Source of the DNA: DASPHG01 sp035629775
GTDB taxonomy: Bacteria; Actinomycetota; Thermoleophilia; Solirubrobacterales; Thermoleophilaceae
Direction of reading: 5' to 3'
DNA length: 64,000 nucleotides
NCBI GenBank assembly: GCA_035629775.1
Contig: DASPHG010000046.1
Coordinates: 28,856-92,855 of the forward strand
Shown: positions 52,409 through 59,950 of the stretch, piece by piece
How the letters are laid out: each line of letters opens with the position of its first letter
Position numbering within the stretch: position 1 is the stretch's first letter
Position numbers and translations under genes: made by a program
Notes under the pieces: model-generated
What the model saw: the letters and a program-made list of their open reading frames with translations, nothing else
What the model was told of the DNA's origin: nothing
The model's database searches: none

Positions 52409-53174
52409 CCAGCTGACGATCGCCGGCCGCGCCTTCGAGTCGCGGCTCATCATCGGCACCGGTGGGTTCCGCAGCCTGGACGTGATGGGGCGGGCGGTCG
52501 CCGAGTCCGGCGCCGAGATGGCGACGGTCGCAATGCGCAGGATCGACCCGGGCGCCGAGGGGTCGGTGCTCGACGTGCTCCAGGACCAGGGCCTCTTCGT
52601 GCTGCCCAACACGGCCGGGTGCTTCACCGCGCGCGATGCCGTCACCACGGCGCGGCTCGCACGCGAGGCGCTCGGGACCGACTGGGTCAAGCTCGAGGTG
52701 ATCGGCGACGACCGCACCCTGCTGCCGGACCCGGTGGAGCTCCTGGACGCCGCCGAGGTGCTCGTGGCCGAGGGCTTCACGGTGCTGCCGTACACGAGCG
52801 ACGATCCCGTGCTGGCGCAGCGCCTCGAGGCGGCCGGCTGCGCGGCCGTGATGCCGCTCGGCTCGCCCATCGGCAGCGGGATGGGCATCCGCAACCCGTA
52901 CAACCTGCGCCTGATCGTGGAGAGCGCGGCGGTCCCGGTCATCCTGGACGCTGGCGTGGGCACCGCGTCCGACGCGGCGATGGCAATGGAGCTGGGATGC
53001 GACGCGGTGCTGCTCGCAAGCGCGATCTCGCGCGCGGAGGACCCGGTCGCGATGGCGCGCGCGATGCGCCTGGCGATCGAGTCGGGCAGGCTCGCGCGCG
53101 GCGCGGGCCGGATCCCGCGCCGCCTCTACGCAGAGGCCTCGAGCCCGGTGGAGGGCGTGCCGGAGCTGACGTGA
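52401..53174 (+). CDS. thiG: Thiazole synthase
   Basis: This 257-aa TIM-barrel enzyme makes the thiazole ring from DXP, ThiS-COSH and dehydroglycine. It has SRLIIGTGGFRSLDVM, WVKLEVIGDDRTLLPDPVE (Schiff-base Lys), and GSPIGSGMGIRNPYNL. It starts at GTG 52401, inside the end of thiS. Its TGA overlaps the start of the next gene as GTGA. Confidence 0.95.
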   Translation: MADQLTIAGRAFESRLIIGTGGFRSLDVMGRAVAESGAEMATVAMRRIDPGAEGSVLDVLQDQGLFVLPNTAGCFTARDAVTTARLAREALGTDWVKLEVIGDDRTLLPDPVELLDAAEVLVAEGFTVLPYTSDDPVLAQRLEAAGCAAVMPLGSPIGSGMGIRNPYNLRLIVESAAVPVILDAGVGTASDAAMAMELGCDAVLLASAISRAEDPVAMARAMRLAIESGRLARGAGRIPRRLYAEASSPVEGVPELT

Positions 53175-53653
53175 CCCACGGCCAGCTCGAGCCCATCTCG
53201 CCGGACGCTCTGGCCGACCGCTGGCTGGAGGCGTGGGCGACGGGCCGCTTCGGGCCCGTGTGCACCGTGGACGTCCATTACGAGGACCCGACGACGCGCG
53301 AGCCGCTCGCGGGACTCGGGTCGCTCGAGGCTCACTCGCGCGAGCTTCGCGCGGCGTTCCCCGACCTGCGCCTCGAGCGCACCGGCCCGCGCGTGGGCGA
53401 CGAGCACTACGCGTGCGTGCCCTGGCGCGCCGCGGGCACGCACCGCGGCCAGCTCGCGGCGCTGCCCGGAAGCAACCGCTTCGTGACCCTGCACGGGGTC
53501 CACTTCGTGGAGCTGACGGACGGGCGCGTGCGCCGCGCGCGCGGGTTCTTCGACCTCTACGACGTCGCCATCCAGCTGGGCCTCATACCGGGCCGCGGCA
53601 GCCTCGGCGAGACCGCGCTGCTCCTGCTGCGCGGCTTCGGGCTACGGCGCTAG
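53171..53653 (+). CDS. NTF2-like protein at the end of the thi operon
   Basis: This 160-aa SnoaL/NTF2-like protein contains DALADRWLEAWATG, DVHYEDPTTREPLAG, FPDLRLERTGPRVGDEHYACVPWRAAGTHRG and DGRVRRARGFFDLYDVAIQLGL. Some relatives are ester cyclases or steroid isomerases; a role in thiamine metabolism is unknown. GTG 53171 overlaps the thiG stop as GTGA, so it is translated with the operon. Confidence 0.78.
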   Translation: MTHGQLEPISPDALADRWLEAWATGRFGPVCTVDVHYEDPTTREPLAGLGSLEAHSRELRAAFPDLRLERTGPRVGDEHYACVPWRAAGTHRGQLAALPGSNRFVTLHGVHFVELTDGRVRRARGFFDLYDVAIQLGLIPGRGSLGETALLLLRGFGLRR

Positions 53654-53655
53654 GA

Positions 53656-53672
53656 GCGCGGCGAAGCCGCGC
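53656..53672 (+). terminator. Short terminator hairpin after the thi operon
   Basis: GCGCGGC (53656-53662) pairs with GCCGCGC (53666-53672) around a GAA loop, three bases after the stop codon. Confidence 0.65.
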
Positions 53673-53708
53673 GGTCACGCGAGCCGGATGCGAGCATGAA
53701 CATCAGAA

Positions 53709-53729
53709 CGCGGGGCCGGATGCCCCGCG
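53709..53729. terminator. Second hairpin in the convergent gap
   Basis: CGCGGGGC (53709-53716) pairs with GCCCCGCG (53722-53729) around a CGGAT loop. It lies just past the end of the minus-strand cupredoxin gene and probably terminates it. Confidence 0.65.
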
Positions 53730-53732
53730 GAG

Positions 53733-54155
53733 CTACTCAACTGTGAAGCTGCCGGCCTGACCGGGGTGGATCGTGCAGACGTAGTCGACCGTCCCGGCCA
53801 CGTCGGCCGTCAGCTCGAACGTCCCGCCCGGCTCGATGTTGCCGGAGTCGAAGTCCCCGCCCGGCCCACCGTCCTTCGTGACCGTGTGCGGAAGGTCGTC
53901 CGAGTTCGTCCAGACGATCGTCGAGCCGGCCGGCACCGTGACCTCGGCAGGCTCGAAGGAGATCGAGGGGATGTCCACGTCGACGGTCTCCCCGCCGGCC
54001 GGGGCGCCACCGCCCTCGTCGTCATCGGCGGGCGCCTGCGTGGTCACGTCGGCACCGCCGTTCCCGCTATCACCCCCGTCGTCGTCATCGTCACCGCCGC
54101 AGGCGGCAAGGGTCAATGCGAGACAGGCGATGAGGAGAACGAGAAGCTTCTTCAT
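53733..54155 (-). CDS. Lipoprotein cupredoxin (plastocyanin-like) with Gln axial ligand
   Basis: This 140-aa protein has a lipobox at LAAC (Cys19), an acidic Asp/Gly linker and a cupredoxin domain (about residues 58-140). Copper ligands are seen: His in DLPHTV, Cys and His in YVCTIHPGQAG. The residue at the axial position is Gln where Met is usual (HPGQ for HPGM), as in stellacyanin-type sites. It should be an outer-surface electron carrier or copper-binding protein. The partner is unknown. Confidence 0.85.
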   Translation of the reverse strand: MKKLLVLLIACLALTLAACGGDDDDDGGDSGNGGADVTTQAPADDDEGGGAPAGGETVDVDIPSISFEPAEVTVPAGSTIVWTNSDDLPHTVTKDGGPGGDFDSGNIEPGGTFELTADVAGTVDYVCTIHPGQAGSFTVE

Positions 54156-54165
54156 GGCGCGCAGA

Positions 54166-55038
54166 CTAGCGCGCGACGAGCAGCTCGAGCAGGGCCTTCT
54201 GCGCGTGCAGGCGGTTCTCCGCCTGGTCCCAGACCGCCGACTGGCGTCCGTAGAGCACGCCGGCGGTGATCTCCTCGTCCACGTGCGCGGGCAGGCAGTG
54301 CAGCGCGATGGCGTCGTCGGCCGCGCGCGCAAGGAGTGTCTCGTCCAAGCGGTACGGCTCGAGCAGCTCTCGCTTCGACTGCCCGTCGGTGTCGCCCATG
54401 CTGAACCAGACGTCGGTGTAGACCGCATGCGCGGCCTCGACGGCCTCGGCCGGGTCGGTCGTCACCGTGGCGGCCCCGACCGGCTGCGGCGCGAGCTGTG
54501 CGGGCGTCGCTACCGCCACCTCGAGGCCGACCTTGGGCGCCAGGATCATCAGCGAGTGGGCCACGTTGTTCCCGTCGCCCACGTAGGCCAGCTTGAGCCC
54601 GGCGAGGCGCCCGAAGCGCTCCTTGAGCGTGAGCAGGTCGGCGAGCGCCTGGCAGGGATGGTGGTCCGCCGTAAGCATGTTCACGACCGGGACGCTCGCG
54701 TGCTCGGCGAGCTCTGCCACGGGGCTGTGGGCACCGGTGCGCACGCCGATCGCGGCGACGTAGCGCGAGAGGACGAGCGCGGTGTCGCGCACCGACTCGC
54801 CGCGACTGAGCTGCATCTCCCCCTCGCGCAGCACCACGGCGTGGCCGCCCAGCTCGTGGACGCCGACCTCGAACGAGATCCGTGTGCGCGTGGAGGGCTT
54901 CTCGAAGATCAGCGCGACGCTGCGTCCTGCCAGCGCGCGTGACACCGAGCGGTCGGCCTTCAGCTCCGCCGCGCGGTCGAGCAGGGCCGTGAGCTCGTCG
55001 CCCGTAAGCTCCTCGCCGGTGAGGAAGTGGCGCGTCAC
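54166..55038 (-). CDS. argF: Ornithine carbamoyltransferase
   Basis: This 290-aa enzyme makes citrulline from ornithine and carbamoyl phosphate. The carbamoyl-phosphate loop is FEKPSTRTRISFEVGVHELGG, with SVRDTALVLSRYV and the ornithine/catalytic motif HCLPAHVDEEI. The GTG at 55038 matches the family start (RHFLTGEELT). The divergent start of the next gene lies 13 bp away, so leader sequences must be short or absent. No other arginine genes are in the window. Confidence 0.92.
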   Translation of the reverse strand: MTRHFLTGEELTGDELTALLDRAAELKADRSVSRALAGRSVALIFEKPSTRTRISFEVGVHELGGHAVVLREGEMQLSRGESVRDTALVLSRYVAAIGVRTGAHSPVAELAEHASVPVVNMLTADHHPCQALADLLTLKERFGRLAGLKLAYVGDGNNVAHSLMILAPKVGLEVAVATPAQLAPQPVGAATVTTDPAEAVEAAHAVYTDVWFSMGDTDGQSKRELLEPYRLDETLLARAADDAIALHCLPAHVDEEITAGVLYGRQSAVWDQAENRLHAQKALLELLVAR

Positions 55039-55051
55039 CTGGGCATCGTAG

Positions 55052-55858
55052 ATGGCCGCGCTCACCGTCCTCACGTGGAACCTCTTCCACGGCCGCGACC
55101 ATCCGCCGGCGGACTCGCCCACGCACGCCGAGGTCAATCGCGTGCTTCGCGACGAGTTCGCCGACCTGCTCGCGCGCGAGCCGTGGGACGTCGCCTTCCT
55201 GCAGGAGGCGCCGCCGCACTGGCTGCGCCCGATCGCCCGGCGCGCCGGCGCTCACGGCGCGTCGGCGCTCACGTCGCGGAACCTCGGCGCGTTCGCGCGC
55301 CGGCGCCTGGCCGAGTTGAACCCCGACCTGATCGCGTCGAACGAGGGCGGCTCCAACCAGGTGCTCGTGCGCGGCGGCTGGGGCATCGCGGAGACCCGCC
55401 GGCTCACCCTTACGCTGCTCCCCGAGCGGCGGCGGCTCCTGTGGGTCCGGCTCGCGCATCCCGACCACGGCGAGGTGACCGCTGCGAACCTCCACGCGAC
55501 GGCCGGTGACCGGCCGGGTGCCGAGCGTGACGTCCTGAAGGCCGCCCGCGCGGCGTGTGCGTGGTCGGCGGCGACACCGCTCGTATTCGGCGGCGACCTG
55601 AACATGCGAATGACGGAATCGCCCGGTGCGTTCGCGCTGCTCGAGCGCGACCTCGGCCTGACGGGGGCCCTGCCCGGCCGCGCGATCGACCATCTGCTCG
55701 CCCGTCGGCTGCAGGTCCTCGAGGCTCCGCGCGCGCTCACACCCGACCGGCGCGAAGTGAGCGTCACGGAGGGCCAGGTGCGCCTCTCCGATCACGCGGC
55801 CGTCGTCGCGGCGTACGCCCTAGGATCCGCCGCGACCACGAGCCGACGAGGAGAGTGA
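55052..55858 (+). CDS. Endonuclease/exonuclease/phosphatase family protein
   Basis: This 268-aa protein has the EEP motifs LTWNLFHGRDHPP, FLQEAPPHW (metal Glu), VTAANLHATAGDR, FGGDLNMRMTES and the terminal SDHAAVVAAY (Asp-His). It is soluble with no signal peptide. Possible activities include nuclease or phosphodiesterase. The stop shares a base with the next start (TGATG), linking it to the histone-tail-like protein. Confidence 0.85.
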   Translation: MAALTVLTWNLFHGRDHPPADSPTHAEVNRVLRDEFADLLAREPWDVAFLQEAPPHWLRPIARRAGAHGASALTSRNLGAFARRRLAELNPDLIASNEGGSNQVLVRGGWGIAETRRLTLTLLPERRRLLWVRLAHPDHGEVTAANLHATAGDRPGAERDVLKAARAACAWSAATPLVFGGDLNMRMTESPGAFALLERDLGLTGALPGRAIDHLLARRLQVLEAPRALTPDRREVSVTEGQVRLSDHAAVVAAYALGSAATTSRRGE

Positions 55859-56541
55859 TGGCGCAGGCGAAGAAGTCGTCCGCACGGAAGTCGAGCGCGA
55901 AGAAGACGGCCACGAAGAAGAAGTCGTCGGCGCGTACGTCGACCGCGAAGAAGAAGTCGAGCGCGAAGAAGACGCCGGCGAAGAAGAAGACCGCCGCGAA
56001 ATCCCAGCAGGACTTCTCGGGCAAGTCCGTCGCCGAGCTGCGCAAGGCCCTCACCGAGCGGCTCGTCGAGCCGCTCAACCTCGTGATGCTCTCGCGCGAC
56101 CGGATCGAGGAGACGGTCGAGGAGGCCGTTGCGCGCGGATCGATGACGCGCGACGCCGCCCAGGATCTGGTCAGCGGCCTGGTCGAGCGGGGCCGCCGCC
56201 AGACGTCGGACGTCCTCAGCGACCTCGAGCAGCTGCTCGGCCGTGGCCGGCCCAGCCGCCGCGCGGACGTCGCCGCGCGGGCGCGCAGGCAGGTGGGTGA
56301 TGCGACCGCGCGGGCGCGTGACGCCGGCGACACGGTGCTGGTCCAGGCCGACCGCGCACGCCGTGCCGCGGGCGTCGGGCCGACATTCCCGGTCATCGGC
56401 TACGACGACCTGACCGCCGCCCAGATCCAGAAGCGGCTCGACACGCTGACACCGGCCGAGCTCCGGAAGGTTCGTGACTACGAGCGCCGCAACGTGAACC
56501 GCAAGTCGGTGCTCGACGCGGTCGACGCGAAGCTGGCCTAG
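55858..56541 (+). CDS. Histone H1-like Lys/Ala-rich protein with C-terminal helical domain
   Basis: This 227-aa protein has a 46-residue tail of AKKSSARKSS/AKKT repeats, similar to histone H1 and actinobacterial HupB tails. A coiled-coil-like middle segment (RDRIEETVEEAVARGSMTRDAAQDLV...LGRGRPSRR) and a C-terminal motif DLTAAQIQKRLDTLTPAELRKVRDYERRNVNRKSVLDAVDAKL follow. I read it as DNA-binding. No HU core is present. Coupled by TGATG to the preceding nuclease/phosphatase gene. Stop shares CTAG with the convergent gene. Confidence 0.75.
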   Translation: MAQAKKSSARKSSAKKTATKKKSSARTSTAKKKSSAKKTPAKKKTAAKSQQDFSGKSVAELRKALTERLVEPLNLVMLSRDRIEETVEEAVARGSMTRDAAQDLVSGLVERGRRQTSDVLSDLEQLLGRGRPSRRADVAARARRQVGDATARARDAGDTVLVQADRARRAAGVGPTFPVIGYDDLTAAQIQKRLDTLTPAELRKVRDYERRNVNRKSVLDAVDAKLA

Positions 56542-57974
56542 TCGAGGAGCGCGGAGAAGTCGAGCTCGGCGCCGGTCAGGCGTCGCAGCAGCTCGTCGGC
56601 GTTCTCCCGTTGGCCGGTGCGCCAAAGGTCGCGCAGCCACGCCCCGGCGCGCGGCTCCTCGAACCAGAGCTCGCCGAACCGCTCGCGTAGCTCGCGGCTG
56701 AGGTGGGTCTCGAGCGCCCAGGCGCGCAGGTACGCCGCCACGTAGAAGAACGGGTCCACGTCGTTCAGCCACGGCGCGGCGGGCCAGTCCACACCGACGG
56801 CGTCCGAGAGGCGACGCGCGTAGACCTGGCCGAGCCCGTCCGGCTCCCCGTCGCCCTGGAGCTCGAGCTCGTAGGACAGCTTCGCGCAGTATCGGCGGAG
56901 GAAGACGAGCTTCGACGCCCGGCCGTGCTCGACGATCGGGCCGGGGTCGTCGATCCCCAACCGGCGCTCGAGCCAGGCTGCGTTTGCGCTCAGGTGCATG
57001 AACAGGAACGCGAACCCCTCCGTGACCGAGTTGTCGCCGAGGTAGCGGTGCTCGAACGGCAGCCCCGGGTCCACGTGCGAGTAGTGCTCGGCGTGCCCCG
57101 CCTCGTGAAGGAGGGTCTCGTAGTCCTCGCGCCCGCCCATGCGCGTGATCACCAGGTACACCTCGGCGGGGACCTGCACCGGCGCGCAGAACGCCCGCGG
57201 CGTCTTGTTCGGCCGCGGCTCGGCGTCCACGATCACGTTCCCGGGTGCGGTCCCGTCGCGCAGGCCCAGGCCGGTGACGGTCTCCTCGTAGATGGGGAGC
57301 AACCGCTCGGCGGGGAACATCTCGTCTAGCGACGGACCGCGGAAGAAGGCGGGCAGGTCCGCGCGCGCCAGCTCGTCGAAGCCGAGCCCGATCTGGGCGC
57401 CCAGCGCCGGCTCGACGATGTCCCGGTAGCGCGGCTCCGTTGCGGCCAGGAACGACTCGGTCTGCTCCGCCAGCGCGCCGAGGTCGATCCCGGACAGCTC
57501 CTCCGTCATGGCGCGCACGCTCGGCCATCCGAGCTCCCGGACGAGCTCCCGCGAGCGGTCGTGGACCTCGCGCAGGAGCGGGTTCAGCCGCGTCGCGACG
57601 AGCTCGTCGCGGGCGGCCTCGATCGCTCGGCGGCGAGCCGGCTCGAGCTCGTTCGCCTGGACCACGGCCGCCTGACGGAACGGATAGGTCTCGCCGTCGA
57701 CCTCGACCTCGAGCGCCGCCTCCAGCCGCGCGAGCTCGGCCGACAGCTCCTTCACCGCCTGCTCGATGTAGCCCTCCGCGGCGAACTTGACGAGCTCGCG
57801 CGGCGCTTCGGCGCGCAGACGCTCGACCGCCTCGCGCGTGAACAGCGCGGCGTGGCGCGCGTAGATCGGCTCGATCTCGAACTCCTCCTTGAGCCCCGAG
57901 AAGTGCCCGTAGTACTCGCGATCGAGAGCGCTCAGGAACGCCTCGGCCTCAGCGCGGTAGTCCTCCACGGTCAC
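56538..57974 (-). CDS. M3-like gluzincin metallopeptidase (HEAGH)
   Basis: This 478-aa protein has a helical body and the zinc motif LLHEAGHAEHYSHVD with a downstream Glu in NSVTEGFAFLFMHL, typical of gluzincins such as M3 oligopeptidases. The C-terminal half is helical (RYCAKLSYELELQGDGEPDGLGQVYARRLS). No signal peptide is visible, so it is probably cytoplasmic and acts on peptides. GTG 57974 is chosen; the frame extends 13 codons upstream but without family features. Family placement within M3/M2 is uncertain. Confidence 0.78.
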   Translation of the reverse strand: MTVEDYRAEAEAFLSALDREYYGHFSGLKEEFEIEPIYARHAALFTREAVERLRAEAPRELVKFAAEGYIEQAVKELSAELARLEAALEVEVDGETYPFRQAAVVQANELEPARRRAIEAARDELVATRLNPLLREVHDRSRELVRELGWPSVRAMTEELSGIDLGALAEQTESFLAATEPRYRDIVEPALGAQIGLGFDELARADLPAFFRGPSLDEMFPAERLLPIYEETVTGLGLRDGTAPGNVIVDAEPRPNKTPRAFCAPVQVPAEVYLVITRMGGREDYETLLHEAGHAEHYSHVDPGLPFEHRYLGDNSVTEGFAFLFMHLSANAAWLERRLGIDDPGPIVEHGRASKLVFLRRYCAKLSYELELQGDGEPDGLGQVYARRLSDAVGVDWPAAPWLNDVDPFFYVAAYLRAWALETHLSRELRERFGELWFEEPRAGAWLRDLWRTGQRENADELLRRLTGAELDFSALLD

Positions 57975-57994
57975 GGGTTGCCAGCATAGGTCGC

Positions 57995-59347
57995 GTGGCA
58001 CACGCCCCGACACCCACCCGACCCTCCGTCGGCGAGGAGCTCGACGTGCGAATCGAGTCGCTCGCGCACGGCGGCCGCGGAGTCGCGCGTGCGGGCGGAT
58101 ACGTCCTGTTCGTGCACGGCGCGATCCCGGGCGACCGCGTCCGTGTGCGCGTCGTCAAGCGCAAGCGCAGCTACGGCGAGGCGCGCGTGGCCGCGCTGCT
58201 CGAGCCGGCGCCCGACCGCATCGAGCCGCGGGGCGCGCACCCGGGCGCCCCCTGGCAGGTCCTGCCGTACGAGCGTCAGCTCGAGGAGAAGCAGCGCCAG
58301 GTCGCCGAGGCGTTCGAGCGCATGGGCGGCTTCGAGTCCGCCCCGGTCGAGCCGATCATCCCGGCGGCTGAGCAGTGGCACTACCGCAACAAGCTCGAGT
58401 ACTCGTTCGGGACCGGCCCGGATGGCGCGCTCGTGCTCGGGTTCCACCCGCCCGGCAACTGGCGCGAGGTCGTCGACGTGGAGGAGGACATCCTCGCGTC
58501 GGCCGAGATCGACGCCCTGCGCCGCCGCGTGCGCGACTGGTGCGCCGCGGAGGGCCTGGGCGCCCACGACCGTGAGACCCACTCCGGCTTCCTGCGCAAC
58601 CTCGTCGTGCGCGAGGCGCGCCGGACCGGGCAGCTCCAGGTCCGCCTGGTCACGAGCCCCGGCGACTTCCGCGCATCGCACTTCGCGGAGGCGGCCGACG
58701 CGCACAGTGCGATCTGGACGCGGACGGACGGCCTCGCCGAGGTCACGCGCGACGGCGAGTCCAAGCTGCTCGCGGGCGACGGGGGGATCGAGGAGCGGAT
58801 CGGCGCGCTCCGCTTCCGGATCTCGCCCGAGGCGTTCTTCCAGACGAACACGGAGATGGCCGAGCGGCTCTACGCGGTCGTGGCGGAGCTCGCGGGCCTG
58901 ACCGGGTCCGAGCGCGTGTTCGACCTCTTCTGCGGGATCGGGACGATCGGGCTGTCGCTCGCCGCGCGAGCGGGTGAGGTCTGGGGGGTCGAGATCGTCG
59001 AGGACGCCGTGGCCGACGCGATCTCGAACGCGCAACTGAACGGGATCGAGAACGCGCGCTTCTTCGCGGGCGACATCAGGACCGCCGCGCGGCCGCTGGT
59101 CGAGCAGGCGGGGCAGCCCGACGTCGTCGTCGTGGATCCCCCCCGCGCGGGCCTCTCGCAGAAGATCGTCCGGCGGATCGCCGAGATGGAACCGCGCCGG
59201 ATCGTCTACGTCTCGTGCAACCCGACCACGCTCGCGCCGAACGCCCGTCAGCTCGTGGACGCCGGCTGGTCGCTCGAGCGCGTCCAGCCGGTGGACATGT
59301 TCCCGCAGACGCCGCACATCGAGTGCGTGGCATCACTCCTCCGGTAG
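57995..59347 (+). CDS. RlmD/RumA-like RNA m5U methyltransferase lacking Fe-S cysteines
   Basis: This 450-aa enzyme has an N-terminal TRAM domain (GEELDVRIESLAHGGRGVARAGGYVLFVHG), a central domain and a SAM Rossmann fold with LFCGIGTIGLSLAARAG, VVVDPPRAGL and the catalytic Cys in VSCNPTTLAPN. It should methylate a uridine of rRNA or tRNA. The Cys cluster CxxxxCGGC expected near residue 80 in RlmD is replaced by AHPGAPWQVLPYERQ, so no [4Fe-4S] cluster is expected. Starts at GTG 57995. It overlaps the next gene by 15 bp. Confidence 0.88.
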   Translation: MAHAPTPTRPSVGEELDVRIESLAHGGRGVARAGGYVLFVHGAIPGDRVRVRVVKRKRSYGEARVAALLEPAPDRIEPRGAHPGAPWQVLPYERQLEEKQRQVAEAFERMGGFESAPVEPIIPAAEQWHYRNKLEYSFGTGPDGALVLGFHPPGNWREVVDVEEDILASAEIDALRRRVRDWCAAEGLGAHDRETHSGFLRNLVVREARRTGQLQVRLVTSPGDFRASHFAEAADAHSAIWTRTDGLAEVTRDGESKLLAGDGGIEERIGALRFRISPEAFFQTNTEMAERLYAVVAELAGLTGSERVFDLFCGIGTIGLSLAARAGEVWGVEIVEDAVADAISNAQLNGIENARFFAGDIRTAARPLVEQAGQPDVVVVDPPRAGLSQKIVRRIAEMEPRRIVYVSCNPTTLAPNARQLVDAGWSLERVQPVDMFPQTPHIECVASLLR

Positions 59348-59512
59348 GTCGCCCTCGTCCTCGATCGGGACCTGCTCCGCAGCGTGGACGGAGCACAGGT
59401 ATCGGCCGCCCGACTCGAGCGACGCCTTGATCTCCTCGTCCGTGAGCTTCGCGCCGCACTCCGCGCACTCGCGCTCGATGACGGGGTCGAGGCTTTTCTC
59501 TTCGAGGTCCAT
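59333..59512 (-). CDS. Small zinc-ribbon-like protein
   Basis: This 59-aa protein has ECAECGAKLTDEEI and RYLCSVH, a CxxC...CxxH pattern expected to hold one zinc. The N-terminus is Asp/Glu-rich. The ATG at 59512 is preferred over the upstream frame. It follows the universal-stress-like gene by 2 bp and the 3' end overlaps the rRNA methyltransferase gene. Confidence 0.68.
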   Translation of the reverse strand: MDLEEKSLDPVIERECAECGAKLTDEEIKASLESGGRYLCSVHAAEQVPIEDEGDLPEE

Positions 59513-59514
59513 TT

Positions 59515-59928
59515 CTAGTCTGCCGAGGAAGCTACGACGTGTGTCACCGGAAGGCCCGTCGCGTGCGCGGCCTTGCGCGGCAGGTCGATGTGGAGCCACT
59601 TCGACAGGTGGGTCGGAAGCGTGGATACCACCAGCTCGTCATAGCTCCCCGCGTTCGCGGCGTCCTGCACCGCCGCCACCGGATCGGGGTCGCCCAGCCG
59701 TCCCTCCACCTGGAGCCCGGCGTCGCGCAGCTTCGCGACCGCGTTGTCGACGTGACGCTGCTCCGTCGCTCCTGCGTCGTCGGAGCCCGCAGCCTTCGCG
59801 AACCCGTGGGCGGAAGGAACGACCAGCGTGAACGTCACGTCGTCCCCCTTGGCAGCCCGTTCCGTGAGCGCCTGCTGAAGCTCCTCGCACTCAGCCGTGC
59901 GGTTTGCGACCACCAAGACTTTCGCCAT
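59515..59928 (-). CDS. Universal-stress-like nucleotide-binding-fold protein
   Basis: This 137-aa protein begins MAKVLVVANRTAECEELQQAL and ends ATGLPVTHVVAS, a Rossmann-like USP fold with an acidic central region. The usual GxxG-x9-G(S/T) nucleotide site is not clear. It is situated between the degenerate glycosylase and zinc-ribbon genes. Function unknown. Confidence 0.65.
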   Translation of the reverse strand: MAKVLVVANRTAECEELQQALTERAAKGDDVTFTLVVPSAHGFAKAAGSDDAGATEQRHVDNAVAKLRDAGLQVEGRLGDPDPVAAVQDAANAGSYDELVVSTLPTHLSKWLHIDLPRKAAHATGLPVTHVVASSAD

Positions 59929-59950
59929 GGCCGCGAGCCTACCGCGCCGC

